DNA of 64,000 bases from Mucilaginibacter sp. SJ (GCF_028993635.1 NZ_CP118631.1:3100001-3164000), one strand, 5' to 3'; numbered from the stretch's first letter, positions 19,967 through 29,491 are shown. Numbers and translations: made by a program. Notes: generated by a model not told the origin, from the letters alone.

Positions 19967-22147
19967 TTAATTGGTCATGTAATTATTGCCCCCTATGCCC
20001 GGCACATAATAAAACTTCATTTTTTTATAATAATCCAGCGGGTGCTCCGGCTTGGGGTAGTTAGCCGGGACAGGCATTTTTGAAAATGTTTGGAAATATA
20101 AAACACAGGCATCGCGCCAGGTTGTAGCCTCATTTAACTGAACCTGCATCAGTTGTTTTACTTCCGTAAAACGTTCGGCATCTATCCTGCCCTGCATTTT
20201 GTCCCAGGTAAGGCCCATTTGTTTAACAGAATCGGCTCCTATATAGTAATGATGAACCAGCTCATTCCACAATGACCTGCCCGAGCGCATTTTATAGGTC
20301 CAGCTTAAATGGTGAAACCACAGCAGGTATTCATCAGGGCAGGTTTGCAGGTTTTCCCAGTGTGCCTTAACTTCAGGTGCATATTGCGAGAGTGCATCGC
20401 TACCCGTGCCTGTACGGTCAAAGCCTATCCCTGCTGAATCGGCTTTATGGTAATAAGTGGCATTCCAATCAGGACGACCGGCATTATCAACCCAGGGACC
20501 AGGGCCATAGTGCGTTGACACCCCCATAATATGGTGCAGCCCGAGCGGGGTCATATAATTAACTGTGTTTTCCCTCGATTGCAGCATGAAGTTTTTTACC
20601 TGCGATACAAAGCTTTCGTCATTAGTAAAAGTCATCTTGAGCCAGTCGCCTGCAATTAGCGCCGGGGATTGATCGGGGTTCCAGGCCATACGGCCGAAGG
20701 CATACCAGTTAGCCTGAGCAAAGGGATGACCGCACCAGTTTAAATCAGTGCCAATATTAGCCACGCCCGCCATGCCGGTTATCAGTTTTTTGTTAAAATC
20801 ACCCTTGATCACCCGCGCAACGGTTGTACCTTTTCCATGCGTATATGTATCCGATTGCAGGCATTCGGCAAATAATGGAGCTTCATAAACCAGGTGCGTT
20901 GAAAAACCGAGATATTCCTGTGTTAACTGGAACTCCATCATCAGCGGGGTATTGGGCATAGCCCCAAACAGCGGGTGAAATGGCTCTCTTGGCTGAAAAT
21001 CTATCGGACCATTCTTTACCTGGATGATCACATTATCCCTAAACTTTCTATCAAAAGGCTTAAACTCGTTATAGGCTTGCTTAAAACGGTCATCTGGCAC
21101 TTTATTATCATAAACAAAAGCACGCCACATCACTATGCCATGATGAGGAGCTAAAGCATCGGCGAGCATATTTGCTCCATCGGCATGGGTACGGCCATAG
21201 CTTTGCGGACCGGGTTGTCCCTCCGAATTAGCCTTCACCAAAAACCCGCCGAAATCAGGAATGTAGCGATAAATTTCATCAGCCTTATCAGCCCACCATC
21301 TTTTTACTGCGGGATCAAACGGATCGGCAGTTTTTAGGCCACCCAGCTCAACCGGGCTGCTGAATTTTACAGACAGGTAGATCCTGATACCATATGTTCT
21401 GAATACATTGGCCAAAGCCTGCACTTTTAACAAATATTGGGGCGAAAGAATCAGGGCATCTGCATTTACATTGTTTACAACTGAGCCATTGATCCCTACC
21501 GAAGCATTGGCCCGCGCATAATCAATATAACGCTGATCAACCACACCTGGCAGCTTGTGCCAGTTCCAGATGGATGAGCCCGCATAGCCCCGCTCCACGG
21601 TACGGTTCAGGTTATCCCAATGATCAAGTACCCGGTACATCATCCTTGGGTGATCTGAAAGATCAAGTTTATTAATAGATTGATGGGTTTGGATTAGCTT
21701 TAAAAAATTAAAAACACCGTACATAACCCCTGCGTCGGTGTTAGCCGTTATGATGATACATTTCTTTTGATTGACAAGGGCAGTTTTGATAAGATACCCT
21801 TCGCTGCCGATGCTATCGGGGGCAGTTATCGAAAAAGCCTTTAATGATCGCGGCGTTCCAATTATGATAGTTTGCCCATTGGTTATGTTTTTAACATCTC
21901 TTGGCTTTAGGGCCAGCGTTCCCCCCAGGCCCGTCAAGAGCTCGGTCCTTGCAGCTTTAAGCTGGTCAGACTGTGGCGGAAAAATCATGTATTGCAACTG
22001 TTGCCTGTAAGTAACTGCCAGTTGCTTATTGCTCACCTTATTATATTCAAGCCATAATTTATAGCCATCGTTTGCATAAACTTTATTTATCGCCGCCATG
22101 AAAAGCAGCACCAGTAAACACATGTTCGTTAATGAATATTTGGCCAT
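19967..22147 (-). CDS. GH67 alpha-glucuronidase
   Basis: The enzyme cleaves 4-O-methyl-D-glucuronic acid from the non-reducing end of xylooligosaccharides. The middle domain shows DHWDNLNRTVERGYAGSSIW, the general acid Glu in VKANSEGQPGPQ, and the two base residues in KNGPIDFQPREP and LMMEFQLTQEYLG, all characteristic of GH67. The C-terminal helical domain follows from about residue 470. The frame is open from 22198, but the start at 22147 gives a normal signal peptide (MAKYSL... to KVYA), so I prefer it. It is the first gene of a four-gene operon. A LacI-type operator (22281-22294) lies 134 bases upstream. Confidence 0.93.
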   Translation of the reverse strand: MAKYSLTNMCLLVLLFMAAINKVYANDGYKLWLEYNKVSNKQLAVTYRQQLQYMIFPPQSDQLKAARTELLTGLGGTLALKPRDVKNITNGQTIIIGTPRSLKAFSITAPDSIGSEGYLIKTALVNQKKCIIITANTDAGVMYGVFNFLKLIQTHQSINKLDLSDHPRMMYRVLDHWDNLNRTVERGYAGSSIWNWHKLPGVVDQRYIDYARANASVGINGSVVNNVNADALILSPQYLLKVQALANVFRTYGIRIYLSVKFSSPVELGGLKTADPFDPAVKRWWADKADEIYRYIPDFGGFLVKANSEGQPGPQSYGRTHADGANMLADALAPHHGIVMWRAFVYDNKVPDDRFKQAYNEFKPFDRKFRDNVIIQVKNGPIDFQPREPFHPLFGAMPNTPLMMEFQLTQEYLGFSTHLVYEAPLFAECLQSDTYTHGKGTTVARVIKGDFNKKLITGMAGVANIGTDLNWCGHPFAQANWYAFGRMAWNPDQSPALIAGDWLKMTFTNDESFVSQVKNFMLQSRENTVNYMTPLGLHHIMGVSTHYGPGPWVDNAGRPDWNATYYHKADSAGIGFDRTGTGSDALSQYAPEVKAHWENLQTCPDEYLLWFHHLSWTYKMRSGRSLWNELVHHYYIGADSVKQMGLTWDKMQGRIDAERFTEVKQLMQVQLNEATTWRDACVLYFQTFSKMPVPANYPKPEHPLDYYKKMKFYYVPGIGGNNYMTN

Positions 22148-22280
22148 GGCATTATTAATTCCAGCTTTATAAACCTTAAGCTGATTTATAAAAAACACAA
22201 TTGATCTGTTGAAAAACTCATGAATGAAATGGGTTAAGCTCCCGCCTCATTTTAGTATGGTTTATAAAGTTTTAGCTTTA

Positions 22281-22294
22281 TGCAATCGATTGCA
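22281..22294. promoter_or_regulatory. LacI-type operator 1 (before GH67 operon)
   Basis: TGCAATCGATTGCA is a perfect 14-base palindrome with the central CG typical of LacI-family sites. The same core lies before uxuA and before the SASA esterase gene. It sits between uxuA and the GH67 operon and faces the latter. Confidence 0.75.
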
Positions 22295-22371
22295 AGATAA
22301 AAACTTTTATGACTTTTAGCAATAGGAATTTAATTATTGATTCCTTATTTAAGCTACCTTATTTATTGCAG

Positions 22372-23586
22372 CTATTGCTCGTCGTACAGTATGCGTTTAA
22401 TCCCCATCTCCAATCCGCGTAACTCGGCCAGGCCCTTTAACCTGCCAATTACTGAATAGCCGGGATAGGTTTCATAATTAAAGTCATCAAGTAGTTTATG
22501 CCCGTGATCAGGCCGCATGGGGATAGCCATATCACTCCGGCCTGCATTTTTACGGGCCATCTGTTCATTGATAATTGCTTTCACCACGGCATACATATCA
22601 ACACTGCCTGTTAAATGATCGGCCTCATAAAAGCTGCCATCCGGCTGCCGGGCCACGTTGCGCAGGTGTAAAAAGTGGATCTTATCACCCAGGCGGCTTA
22701 TAATTTCAGGAAGATCATTTTTGCCCGATGCACCTAACGAGCCGGTACAAAGCGTGATACCATTGGCAACTGAAAGATAACTATTTACAATATCAGTAAG
22801 ATCATTTAAGGACGATGCTACACGGGGCAGCCCCAGGATAGGAAACGGGGGATCATCAGGATGGATACACATTTTAATGCCCAGTTTTTCGGCATATGGA
22901 ATTATCGCCCGTAAAAAATAAAACAGGTTTTCCTTTAATGCTTGCGCGTCTACCTCACTGTATTTGTTAAGGTGTTCTTTAAATTCCGCAATGGTAAAAA
23001 CCTCATCTGTACCGGGCAGGCCGGCCAATATTGTATTGGTTAATAGCGTTTTGTCTTCGTCATTCAGCCCATCAAGGTAATGCTTTGCAGCCGCCTGTTG
23101 ATCGGTGGTAAATTCGTTAAAGGCATCCTCGCGCTTTAAAATATACAAGTCAAAAGCTGCTAAAGCCGGAGCGTTGTAAAGCAATGCTGAAGCACCGTTT
23201 GCTAATCGATAATCAAGATGCGTACGGGTCCAATCTAATACCGACATAAAATTATAACATACGGTACCGACTCCTTCTTGCGCTAAATTTCTCAGCGTTT
23301 GGATATAGTTTTCGATGTATTTGTCGCGTTCCGCACTACCAATTTTGATACTTTCATGAATATTCACACTCTCCACAACCGCCCAGTTAAAGCCCTCACT
23401 TTCAATTACCGCTTTCCGCTGCCTGATTTCTTCATGGCTCCAAATATCCCCGCAAGGTATATGATGAAGCGCGGTCACTATACCGCTTGCTCCCGTTTGT
23501 TTTATTGCACTTAAAGTTACCGGGTCGCCGGGGCCAAACCACCGGAAAGTTTGTTTTAAATCTGGTACCATATTATTTAAAATCAA
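22372..23586 (-). CDS. uxuA: Mannonate dehydratase
   Basis: The enzyme dehydrates D-mannonate to 2-keto-3-deoxy-gluconate in the cytoplasm, a step of hexuronate breakdown. The 404-residue sequence begins with LKQTFRWFGPGDPVTL and has TALHHIPCGDIWS, CIHPDDPP and IPMRPDHGHKLLDD, which are hallmark UxuA segments with metal-binding Cys, His and Asp. An ATG five codons in (23571) is an equally good start. The operator at 23603-23630 lies just upstream, overlapping the expected leader. The lacI-like gene is divergent. Downstream comes the GH67 operon, which supplies glucuronate. Confidence 0.95.
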   Translation of the reverse strand: MILNNMVPDLKQTFRWFGPGDPVTLSAIKQTGASGIVTALHHIPCGDIWSHEEIRQRKAVIESEGFNWAVVESVNIHESIKIGSAERDKYIENYIQTLRNLAQEGVGTVCYNFMSVLDWTRTHLDYRLANGASALLYNAPALAAFDLYILKREDAFNEFTTDQQAAAKHYLDGLNDEDKTLLTNTILAGLPGTDEVFTIAEFKEHLNKYSEVDAQALKENLFYFLRAIIPYAEKLGIKMCIHPDDPPFPILGLPRVASSLNDLTDIVNSYLSVANGITLCTGSLGASGKNDLPEIISRLGDKIHFLHLRNVARQPDGSFYEADHLTGSVDMYAVVKAIINEQMARKNAGRSDMAIPMRPDHGHKLLDDFNYETYPGYSVIGRLKGLAELRGLEMGIKRILYDEQ

Positions 23587-23602
23587 TTGCTATCAACGCG
23601 AT

Positions 23603-23630
23603 AAATTTATGCAACCGATTGCATAAATTT
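23603..23630. promoter_or_regulatory. LacI-type operator 2 (between uxuA and the regulator gene)
   Basis: A 28-base palindrome, symmetrical except for its centre, with core TGCAACCGATTGCA (23610-23623) and flanks AAATTTA and TAAATTT. It lies 17 bases before uxuA and 98 bases before the divergent regulator gene, so it could control both. Confidence 0.75.
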
Positions 23631-23727
23631 TAAATAATCTGTAATAATTTTATACTTTTATCCCTGAACAGCTTGGCAGCGGTTATTATCGAACCGCAAC
23701 ATCGTTTATGTATTTTAGATTAACTAT

Positions 23728-24756
23728 ATGTCGGACAGCGAAAAAGAGATAACCATATATGACATTGCCGAAAAATTAAAGGTTTCGGCAGCTACGGTTA
23801 GCCGTGCGCTCAAAGATCACCCGCGGGTTAATAAAAATACCAAAAAGAAGATTATTAAGGCAGCCGAAGAAATGGGTTACCGCTCCAATTCGTTCGCCAG
23901 TAATTTACGCCGTAAAAACAGCAACATCATCGGCGTTATTGTGCCGCGGCTCAACAGCAGTTTCATGTCGGACGTTATTGCAGGCATCGAAAAAGTGGTG
24001 AACGACAATAACTACAATCTCATCATCAGTCAGTCGTTAGAGACGATGAAGAAAGAGATCAGTAACGCCAGGGCCATGCTGAATAACCGGGTCGACGGCC
24101 TGTTGGTTTCCTTAGCTTATGATACCACCGGCATTGGGCATTTTGAACCTTTTATCAAACGTAATATCCCGGTGCTTTTCTTTGACAGGATAGTTGAGCA
24201 TGAGCAATATCCGCAAATCTATATCGATAACTTCAAAGCGGCCTACGAGGTAACTGATCACCTGCTTCAGCAAGGCTGCAAACGGATAGTACATATTACA
24301 GGCAACCAATTGCGCAATGTTTACACCGAACGCCTGCGCGGGTATAAAAAAGCACTTGAAGCACACCAAATTGCTTTTGATGAGCAATTGGTGATCATCA
24401 ACGACCTGAGCGCTAAAGAAGCCGCTGCTGCTACCGAAGCGATTTTACAAATGGATCCACTCCCCGATGGCATATTTACAGTTAACGATGTAAGTGCCGT
24501 AAGCTGCATACAAGTGCTGAAAAAGGCAGGCATCAAAATCCCCGAACAAATAGCCGTGGCGGGTTTTAATAATGATCCGGCAGCCTGTGTGATTGAGCCC
24601 AATCTCACTACCGTAAATTACAAAGGATATGAAATGGGCGAGGTTGCCGCCAACATGCTTATCAATCATTTGGCAAACAGGCAGGATCTGCAACAAACGC
24701 ATAGCCTCATCTTAAGATCGGAATTGATAGTACGTGAATCCTCCAGAAGAAAATAA
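23728..24756 (+). CDS. LacI-family transcriptional regulator
   Basis: A 342-residue DNA-binding repressor or activator. The N-terminal helix-turn-helix covers about residues 9-30 (ITIYDIAEKLKVSAATVSRAL). The hinge follows (about 50-62), and from residue 67 (IIGVIVPRLNSSF) there is a periplasmic-binding-protein-like ligand domain. It is divergent from uxuA, and three palindromes with TGCAAYCGATTGCA lie before uxuA, GH67 and the SASA esterase gene. It is therefore the obvious regulator of the glucuronate/xylan genes. The inducer is probably a uronate or a pathway intermediate (inference). The SDR gene follows after 12 bases in the same direction. Confidence 0.92.
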   Translation: MSDSEKEITIYDIAEKLKVSAATVSRALKDHPRVNKNTKKKIIKAAEEMGYRSNSFASNLRRKNSNIIGVIVPRLNSSFMSDVIAGIEKVVNDNNYNLIISQSLETMKKEISNARAMLNNRVDGLLVSLAYDTTGIGHFEPFIKRNIPVLFFDRIVEHEQYPQIYIDNFKAAYEVTDHLLQQGCKRIVHITGNQLRNVYTERLRGYKKALEAHQIAFDEQLVIINDLSAKEAAAATEAILQMDPLPDGIFTVNDVSAVSCIQVLKKAGIKIPEQIAVAGFNNDPAACVIEPNLTTVNYKGYEMGEVAANMLINHLANRQDLQQTHSLILRSELIVRESSRRK

Positions 24757-24768
24757 TTAAAAAAATCC

Positions 24769-25515
24769 ATGAACTCAAAGACCAAACTTGCTATCGTAAC
24801 CGGCGGTGCCTCGGGCCTTGGCCTTGCTACCACCAAAAAATTCACTGAGCAAGGCATCAAAACTATCATCATAGGTCGTGACGAGGCAAAACTTATTGCG
24901 GCAGCAACACAGCTTGGCGATCTTTGCAGTTACAGGCAATATGATCTGAGTGATACCACCGGTATACCGCAACTGATAGCAGAAATTGAAGCTGAATTTG
25001 GCGCACCTGATATTTTAGTTAATAATGCAGGCATCAACCATAAAAAAGCCTTCGCCGAAGTAACCGATGAAGAGTTCACCAGAGTGATCCAAACCAATCT
25101 TACTTCGGTATTTGCGATAAGCCGCGAGGTAGTAAAAATCATGTTGAAAGCTGGCAGTGGGAGCATAATTAACATCAGTTCGATGGCTGCACAATATGGT
25201 ATTCCCTATGTTATTGCTTACTCTGCGTCTAAAACCGCCATCGAGGGCATGACAAGGGCCATGGCTACCGAACTTTCGCCACAGGGCATCAGGGTTAATT
25301 GTGTTGCACCTGGTTTTATAGCTACAGACATGTCGGCGAAGGCGCTGGATAATGATCCGGCCCGCAAGCAAAAAGTGATGGGCCGTACCCCAATGGGCAA
25401 ATTAGGTGAACCTGCCGATGTAGCCGAAGCCGTTTATTATTTAGCGACAGATGCCGCCAAATACGTAACCGGGGTTGTTTTACAGGTTGATGGAGGTAAT
25501 TCGATAGGGTTTTAA
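24769..25515 (+). CDS. SDR oxidoreductase, probable uronate-pathway reductase
   Basis: A 248-residue short-chain dehydrogenase. The NAD(P)-binding motif TGGASGLG is at residues 11-18. NNAG follows near 85-88. The catalytic Ser138, Tyr151 and Lys155 (YSASK) are in place. It is co-transcribed with the LacI regulator (12-base gap) and lies next to uxuA and the alpha-glucuronidase. A role as D-mannonate oxidoreductase (the UxuB step, fructuronate to mannonate) is thus likely. Gluconate 5-dehydrogenase or a deoxy-uronate reductase of the KduD type are alternatives, because SDR sequences do not fix substrate. Confidence 0.85.
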   Translation: MNSKTKLAIVTGGASGLGLATTKKFTEQGIKTIIIGRDEAKLIAAATQLGDLCSYRQYDLSDTTGIPQLIAEIEAEFGAPDILVNNAGINHKKAFAEVTDEEFTRVIQTNLTSVFAISREVVKIMLKAGSGSIINISSMAAQYGIPYVIAYSASKTAIEGMTRAMATELSPQGIRVNCVAPGFIATDMSAKALDNDPARKQKVMGRTPMGKLGEPADVAEAVYYLATDAAKYVTGVVLQVDGGNSIGF

Positions 25516-25529
25516 TAGCAATAACATTC

Positions 25530-25849
25530 CATCAGGGACCTCTACGAGTTTAAGTTTACCCACAAAATTGCTTGTCATTTAAACAGTAAGGCGTCGTGCT
25601 TTGCCCCTCTGGGGCAAAAGATATTCTATAACTTTACGAGCTACAAACCTTTTGCACCAGAGGTGCAAAAGGTCCTTGGGCAATTAATGCATGTTTATTA
25701 AATTATAAAAATCCCCCCGGAGGGGGGAAAGGTTTGTAGGAATAACGTCACACCCCTTACCCGAACCCCGGAGGGGTTCAACTTATGCAGATTACTCAAT
25801 TTGACTATTGATTTTGTGGGTAAACTTTAATCTGCGAGACACCTTGATG
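25530..25849. repeat. Palindromic element with about 39-base terminal inverted repeats
   Basis: The ends, 25530-25568 and 25811-25849, are inverted copies. The inner 17 bases (AAGTTTACCCACAAAAT) are identical and the outer 20 are clearly related. Inside are four compact palindromes at 25601-25617, 25648-25672, 25712-25728 and 25763-25779 (for example GAACCCCGGAGGGGTTC), plus a second inverted pair CTACAAACCTTT/AAAGGTTTGTAG (25641-25652, 25728-25739). No reading frame is present. It looks like a non-autonomous mobile or structured repeat element. Confidence 0.6.
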
Positions 25850-25883
25850 AGACGGAAAAAAATGACGTCAATCAAAGAGGGCC

Positions 25884-26008
25884 GGTCACCCTGAGCCTGT
25901 CGAAGGGTCGCGCGCAGAGGCCCTACTCACCATGCTTCGACTGGCTCAACATGACACCCATTTTAAACATGTCATGAGCAGGAACGAAGCATGGTTGACA
26001 GGCTTGAT
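25884..26008. repeat. REP-like inverted repeat
   Basis: GTCACCCTGAGCCTGTCGAAG (25885-25905) and the complement of CTTCGACTGGCTCAACATGAC (25935-25955) are imperfect inverted copies. A further partial copy around GAACGAAGCATGGTTGACAG (25982-26001) follows. Sequences of the type CTTCGAC-GGCTCA are common intergenic repeats in many bacteria. Together with the preceding element it fills the gap between the SDR and CE15 genes. Confidence 0.55.
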
Positions 26009-26011
26009 AAA

Positions 26012-27535
26012 TCACTTCCCGCTCCCTTCATTCCCATAATGCATCAATCTATTGGCCCATGCGATAAAGTATTTTACGTTTGGAGCATCGGTATGCCCAC
26101 CATCATGCTGACGCCAGGCGAGCTCGCCGTTAAGCAAACCTGTATTAACCGGCGGCATTTTTTCAGTTTTGTAATCGTTTGAAACGCCTATATCTTTTGC
26201 GCCGAGCAATTTAAATACAGAACCCGCAGCTACCGTTGCCATATAGCTTCCCTGCTGATCAAGCCATTTGGCATCGCCCTGCTCGGGGATACCATAACTT
26301 ATAAACGTAAACCTTGGAGCACATAATGCAATCAGTTCATGCGCGTCTACCGGTAGGTCTTTCGCTGTTTTAGGGCCAAACGAGGCATCTGATGCGCCAT
26401 ATTTCATAAAGTTACCTGCCATCCAGTAATATCCTCCTCCGGTAAGGCTTTCAACCGCTTCTCCAAAGTTCCGGCGATGCAGCTTGGCCCCACCCTCACC
26501 CGACGAACCGATTAGCCCCATGGCAAACCGTTGCTCAAAGGCCAGTGTTACCAAGGCTGCTTTTCCGTACCGGGATACACCTTCAATCCCTACATGTTTG
26601 GCATCAACAGCCGGTTCTGTTTCCAGGTAATCCAATGCACACGCCGCTCCCCAGGACCAGGCCCGTAAAGCTCCCCAATCCTCCGGCTTACGTGGCTGGC
26701 CTTTGTTCACCAAACCGATGATCCCTTTGGTTAAGCCTTCGCCATTATCGGCCTGAATAGACGACGGATCTATAAGTACATACCCCCATCCATTGGCAAT
26801 CAATTGCGTGGCGGTCGGCGGGTCACCTTTCATCACCGGGAAACCGCCTGGGCCAAAGGGAGATTGTTCGGCAATAGGTTTATAAGCGGGATATTGCTCA
26901 AAAATAGTTTTAAACTCGGGATGTTCTTTTACAAGCAGTTCTTTCAATGCGGCGTTGATCTTTTCTACATCAGCAGCAGGAGGCTGAGCCGGCGCCGGTA
27001 ACGAGCTCCGACCAAACATCATCAATACCGGTACCGGTCCTTTGGCATTTGCAGGAATTACCAAAGTCATTTCGATATTGACGTTGATAAGTGGATAAGC
27101 CGTATTATCAACATGGCCTATAAGCTGTTTGGCAATCACCGGGTAAAAGCCAACCCGCTCTTTATCGGTTACTTTAACCGTCCAGGTTACCTTGGGTACA
27201 TTAGCAGGGATGCGGCCATAAACCTCACGCTCCATATCCTCCACAATTTGGGGGCGGCGCTGTTTCCACCACATTTCGGCTGTAGTTACTTTTTTACCGT
27301 TCTTTAGCGTAAGGGCATCAGGTAAATCCGGGTAGGGGTTAGCCAGCGCCTCATCATAATTAGCATGATTAGGGGCCGATTCATCGCCGCTCGGCCCGTT
27401 ACGCAAGGTTTTAATTCCTAACTGCTTCATCATATGCTGATGGTCCTGGTCAGCAGTGAAATTTACCGGGGCCGGGGTTTGCGCTTTCGCAGCAATGGCC
27501 CATGTGAGTAAGAAAAAGAAGGCAGTACTTTTCAT
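26012..27535 (-). CDS. CE15 glucuronoyl methylesterase
   Basis: The enzyme should split ester bonds between glucuronic acid side chains of xylan and lignin alcohols (or methyl esters). The 507-residue protein has a signal peptide (ending AKAQ, residue 18). The alpha/beta-hydrolase domain carries the CE15 nucleophile motif GVSRYGK. It also carries the GSSGEGGAKLHRR segment with the conserved acidic and basic residues, and the catalytic His in DGGHTDAPN. It lies 27 bases after the SASA esterase gene and shares its promoter and operator. The pairing with GH67 makes glucuronoxylan the likely target. Confidence 0.9.
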   Translation of the reverse strand: MKSTAFFFLLTWAIAAKAQTPAPVNFTADQDHQHMMKQLGIKTLRNGPSGDESAPNHANYDEALANPYPDLPDALTLKNGKKVTTAEMWWKQRRPQIVEDMEREVYGRIPANVPKVTWTVKVTDKERVGFYPVIAKQLIGHVDNTAYPLINVNIEMTLVIPANAKGPVPVLMMFGRSSLPAPAQPPAADVEKINAALKELLVKEHPEFKTIFEQYPAYKPIAEQSPFGPGGFPVMKGDPPTATQLIANGWGYVLIDPSSIQADNGEGLTKGIIGLVNKGQPRKPEDWGALRAWSWGAACALDYLETEPAVDAKHVGIEGVSRYGKAALVTLAFEQRFAMGLIGSSGEGGAKLHRRNFGEAVESLTGGGYYWMAGNFMKYGASDASFGPKTAKDLPVDAHELIALCAPRFTFISYGIPEQGDAKWLDQQGSYMATVAAGSVFKLLGAKDIGVSNDYKTEKMPPVNTGLLNGELAWRQHDGGHTDAPNVKYFIAWANRLMHYGNEGSGK

Positions 27536-27562
27536 CGTCCCTGGTTTTAAGATGATTTATGG

Positions 27563-29491
27563 TTATTGCACTTTCCCGGTTTGAAACGGTGATGCCGGCA
27601 AGCCTTCTTTATTATACAGATTCGCGCCATCCGGGTTATCGGCCCAGGCATACCTCACATAAAGCGGTGCAGGGATTTTATCATTCCAAACCAGCACCTT
27701 ATCTCCGTTAATAACGGCTTTTGCCCAAACAAACTTTTTATCAGCCCCGGCTATTGCAAATTGTGACAACTCTTCACCATCTTCAGCAACAAGTCCGGCA
27801 CCGGTGTTTTTAAAAGTGAGCTCAATTTTATTTCCCTCAATTTTAGCCGATTGATAGATCGGGCCGGATGGTACTACATCCTCATCACCATAAGCAACAT
27901 ACTCGGCAGCCCGTGCAAGTCGCTCTCCCACGGTTTTTTTATTGAGGGGATGGATATCGTTCCATTCACCTGCCCCGAGAGTAACCGCCATACCTGTCTT
28001 GGCGACTTCAAGGGCACTAAGCTGCCCATCTCGCAATTGGGCCCAGCTACTTTCGGCCGGCAAATATTGTACCTCGTTAAAGTTAGGAAGCTGTGCATAT
28101 ATAAAGGGAAGATTACCTTGTTGCCACCTGTTGCGCCAGTCGGCAATTAGAGCTTTCAGTAGCTTACCATATTCGGATGCGCGGCTGGAATTACTTTCGC
28201 CCTGGTACCAAACCATACCTTTAATAGTATAATTAATAACAGGCGCTACCATGGTATTATAAAGCCCGGTAGGTTCATTCTGGGCCGAAAATTCCGGTTT
28301 CATCTTAACCGGTTCAAACACCTGCCCTACCTTGTATTGCCAGTCGCCGCGAAGATCGATAGTATCACCGGCTATCGCCAGATAGTAACGTTTATCGGGC
28401 ACAAAACCACCTTTGCCCGATGTATTGGTGATGCGTACCACAACAGTATTTTTACCCGGCTTTAATAATCCGACAGGCAATGTATAGCGTCTTGGAGGGT
28501 ATTGATATGTAACGTTTCCTACCAACTTGCCATTGAAATAGGTTTGATCGGCATCCACTATCCTGCCTAAATACAACTTAGCAGTCTTGCCCTGTACCGA
28601 TGCGGGCAAGTTTATTTCTTTCCTGAACCACACAACCCCATTCAGGCCTTTTACGCCCTGATCGGCCCAATAACCCGGCAGCCAGAAATGATGCCAGTTA
28701 TGCGGCTGATAAGTGGTATCATACCATGGTTTTATTTCATTTAAGCCTTTATCTGTATCAAGCGGTTCCACAGGTTCCGGGTGCTTTTTCAACACGCTAT
28801 CCATAAATGCCGTATTGCTGAACTCGGCAATTCTGTTATGATATGATTGAATGTTTTTTAAACCCTCGCTGCTAATCCAGGCCTCGATAGGCGTACCGCC
28901 CACACTTGAGTTGATGATACCGATGGGCACATGATATTTTTGGTATAGCTGTTTAGCGAAAAACCATGATGCGGCACCAAAACCTAAAACGGTTATAGAA
29001 TCGGCCTTAACCCATTTACCAGGTAACAGATCCGAATGTTGCCTGGTTACGTCAGATTCCGTTTTAACAAAAAAATTCCTGATCTGCGGATAATTGGCTT
29101 TTGCTATTTCATCAGGATATTTTTCCTTAACCCGCTCCATAGGCAAAACCATATTCGATTGCCCCGAACAAAACCATACATCGCCAATTAAAATGTCCCG
29201 GATAGTAATACGATTATTACCGGTGATTTCCATAGTATATGGTCCCCCTGCTTTCATTGGCTGAAAGGCAATTTTCCAGGAACCGCTTTCGTCAGTAACG
29301 GTACGGTATGTTCTATGCTGAAAATTAACGGTGATTTTTTCGCCTGCATCGGCCCATCCCCAGATCTTTACTTTGGCATCGCGCTGTAATACCATGCCAT
29401 CGGCAACCAGTTGCGGCAGGCGCACTATTCCATAGCACGGTAATATTAAACAAGCGAACAGCGCGACAAGTAATAGCTTCACCGACTTCAT
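27563..29491 (-). CDS. Sialate O-acetylesterase-like carbohydrate esterase (SASA)
   Basis: A 642-residue secreted SGNH-type esterase. A signal peptide (about 1-21) precedes a beta domain. Then come block I FCSGQSNM with nucleophile Ser112, an inserted galactose-binding-like domain (about 225-345), the segment VWYQGESN, and the Asp/His pair in WNDIHPLNK. Known relatives deacetylate sialic acid or acetylated xylan (CE20-type). Its neighbours (CE15, GH67, GH43) and the palindromic operator at 29538-29573 favour xylan deacetylation. Confidence 0.88.
   Translation of the reverse strand: MKSVKLLLVALFACLILPCYGIVRLPQLVADGMVLQRDAKVKIWGWADAGEKITVNFQHRTYRTVTDESGSWKIAFQPMKAGGPYTMEITGNNRITIRDILIGDVWFCSGQSNMVLPMERVKEKYPDEIAKANYPQIRNFFVKTESDVTRQHSDLLPGKWVKADSITVLGFGAASWFFAKQLYQKYHVPIGIINSSVGGTPIEAWISSEGLKNIQSYHNRIAEFSNTAFMDSVLKKHPEPVEPLDTDKGLNEIKPWYDTTYQPHNWHHFWLPGYWADQGVKGLNGVVWFRKEINLPASVQGKTAKLYLGRIVDADQTYFNGKLVGNVTYQYPPRRYTLPVGLLKPGKNTVVVRITNTSGKGGFVPDKRYYLAIAGDTIDLRGDWQYKVGQVFEPVKMKPEFSAQNEPTGLYNTMVAPVINYTIKGMVWYQGESNSSRASEYGKLLKALIADWRNRWQQGNLPFIYAQLPNFNEVQYLPAESSWAQLRDGQLSALEVAKTGMAVTLGAGEWNDIHPLNKKTVGERLARAAEYVAYGDEDVVPSGPIYQSAKIEGNKIELTFKNTGAGLVAEDGEELSQFAIAGADKKFVWAKAVINGDKVLVWNDKIPAPLYVRYAWADNPDGANLYNKEGLPASPFQTGKVQ

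Noticed and set aside
22201-22280. Possible TAnnTTTG promoter for the GH67 operon
   Set aside because: I could not find a match to the consensus with acceptable spacing, so only the operator is listed.
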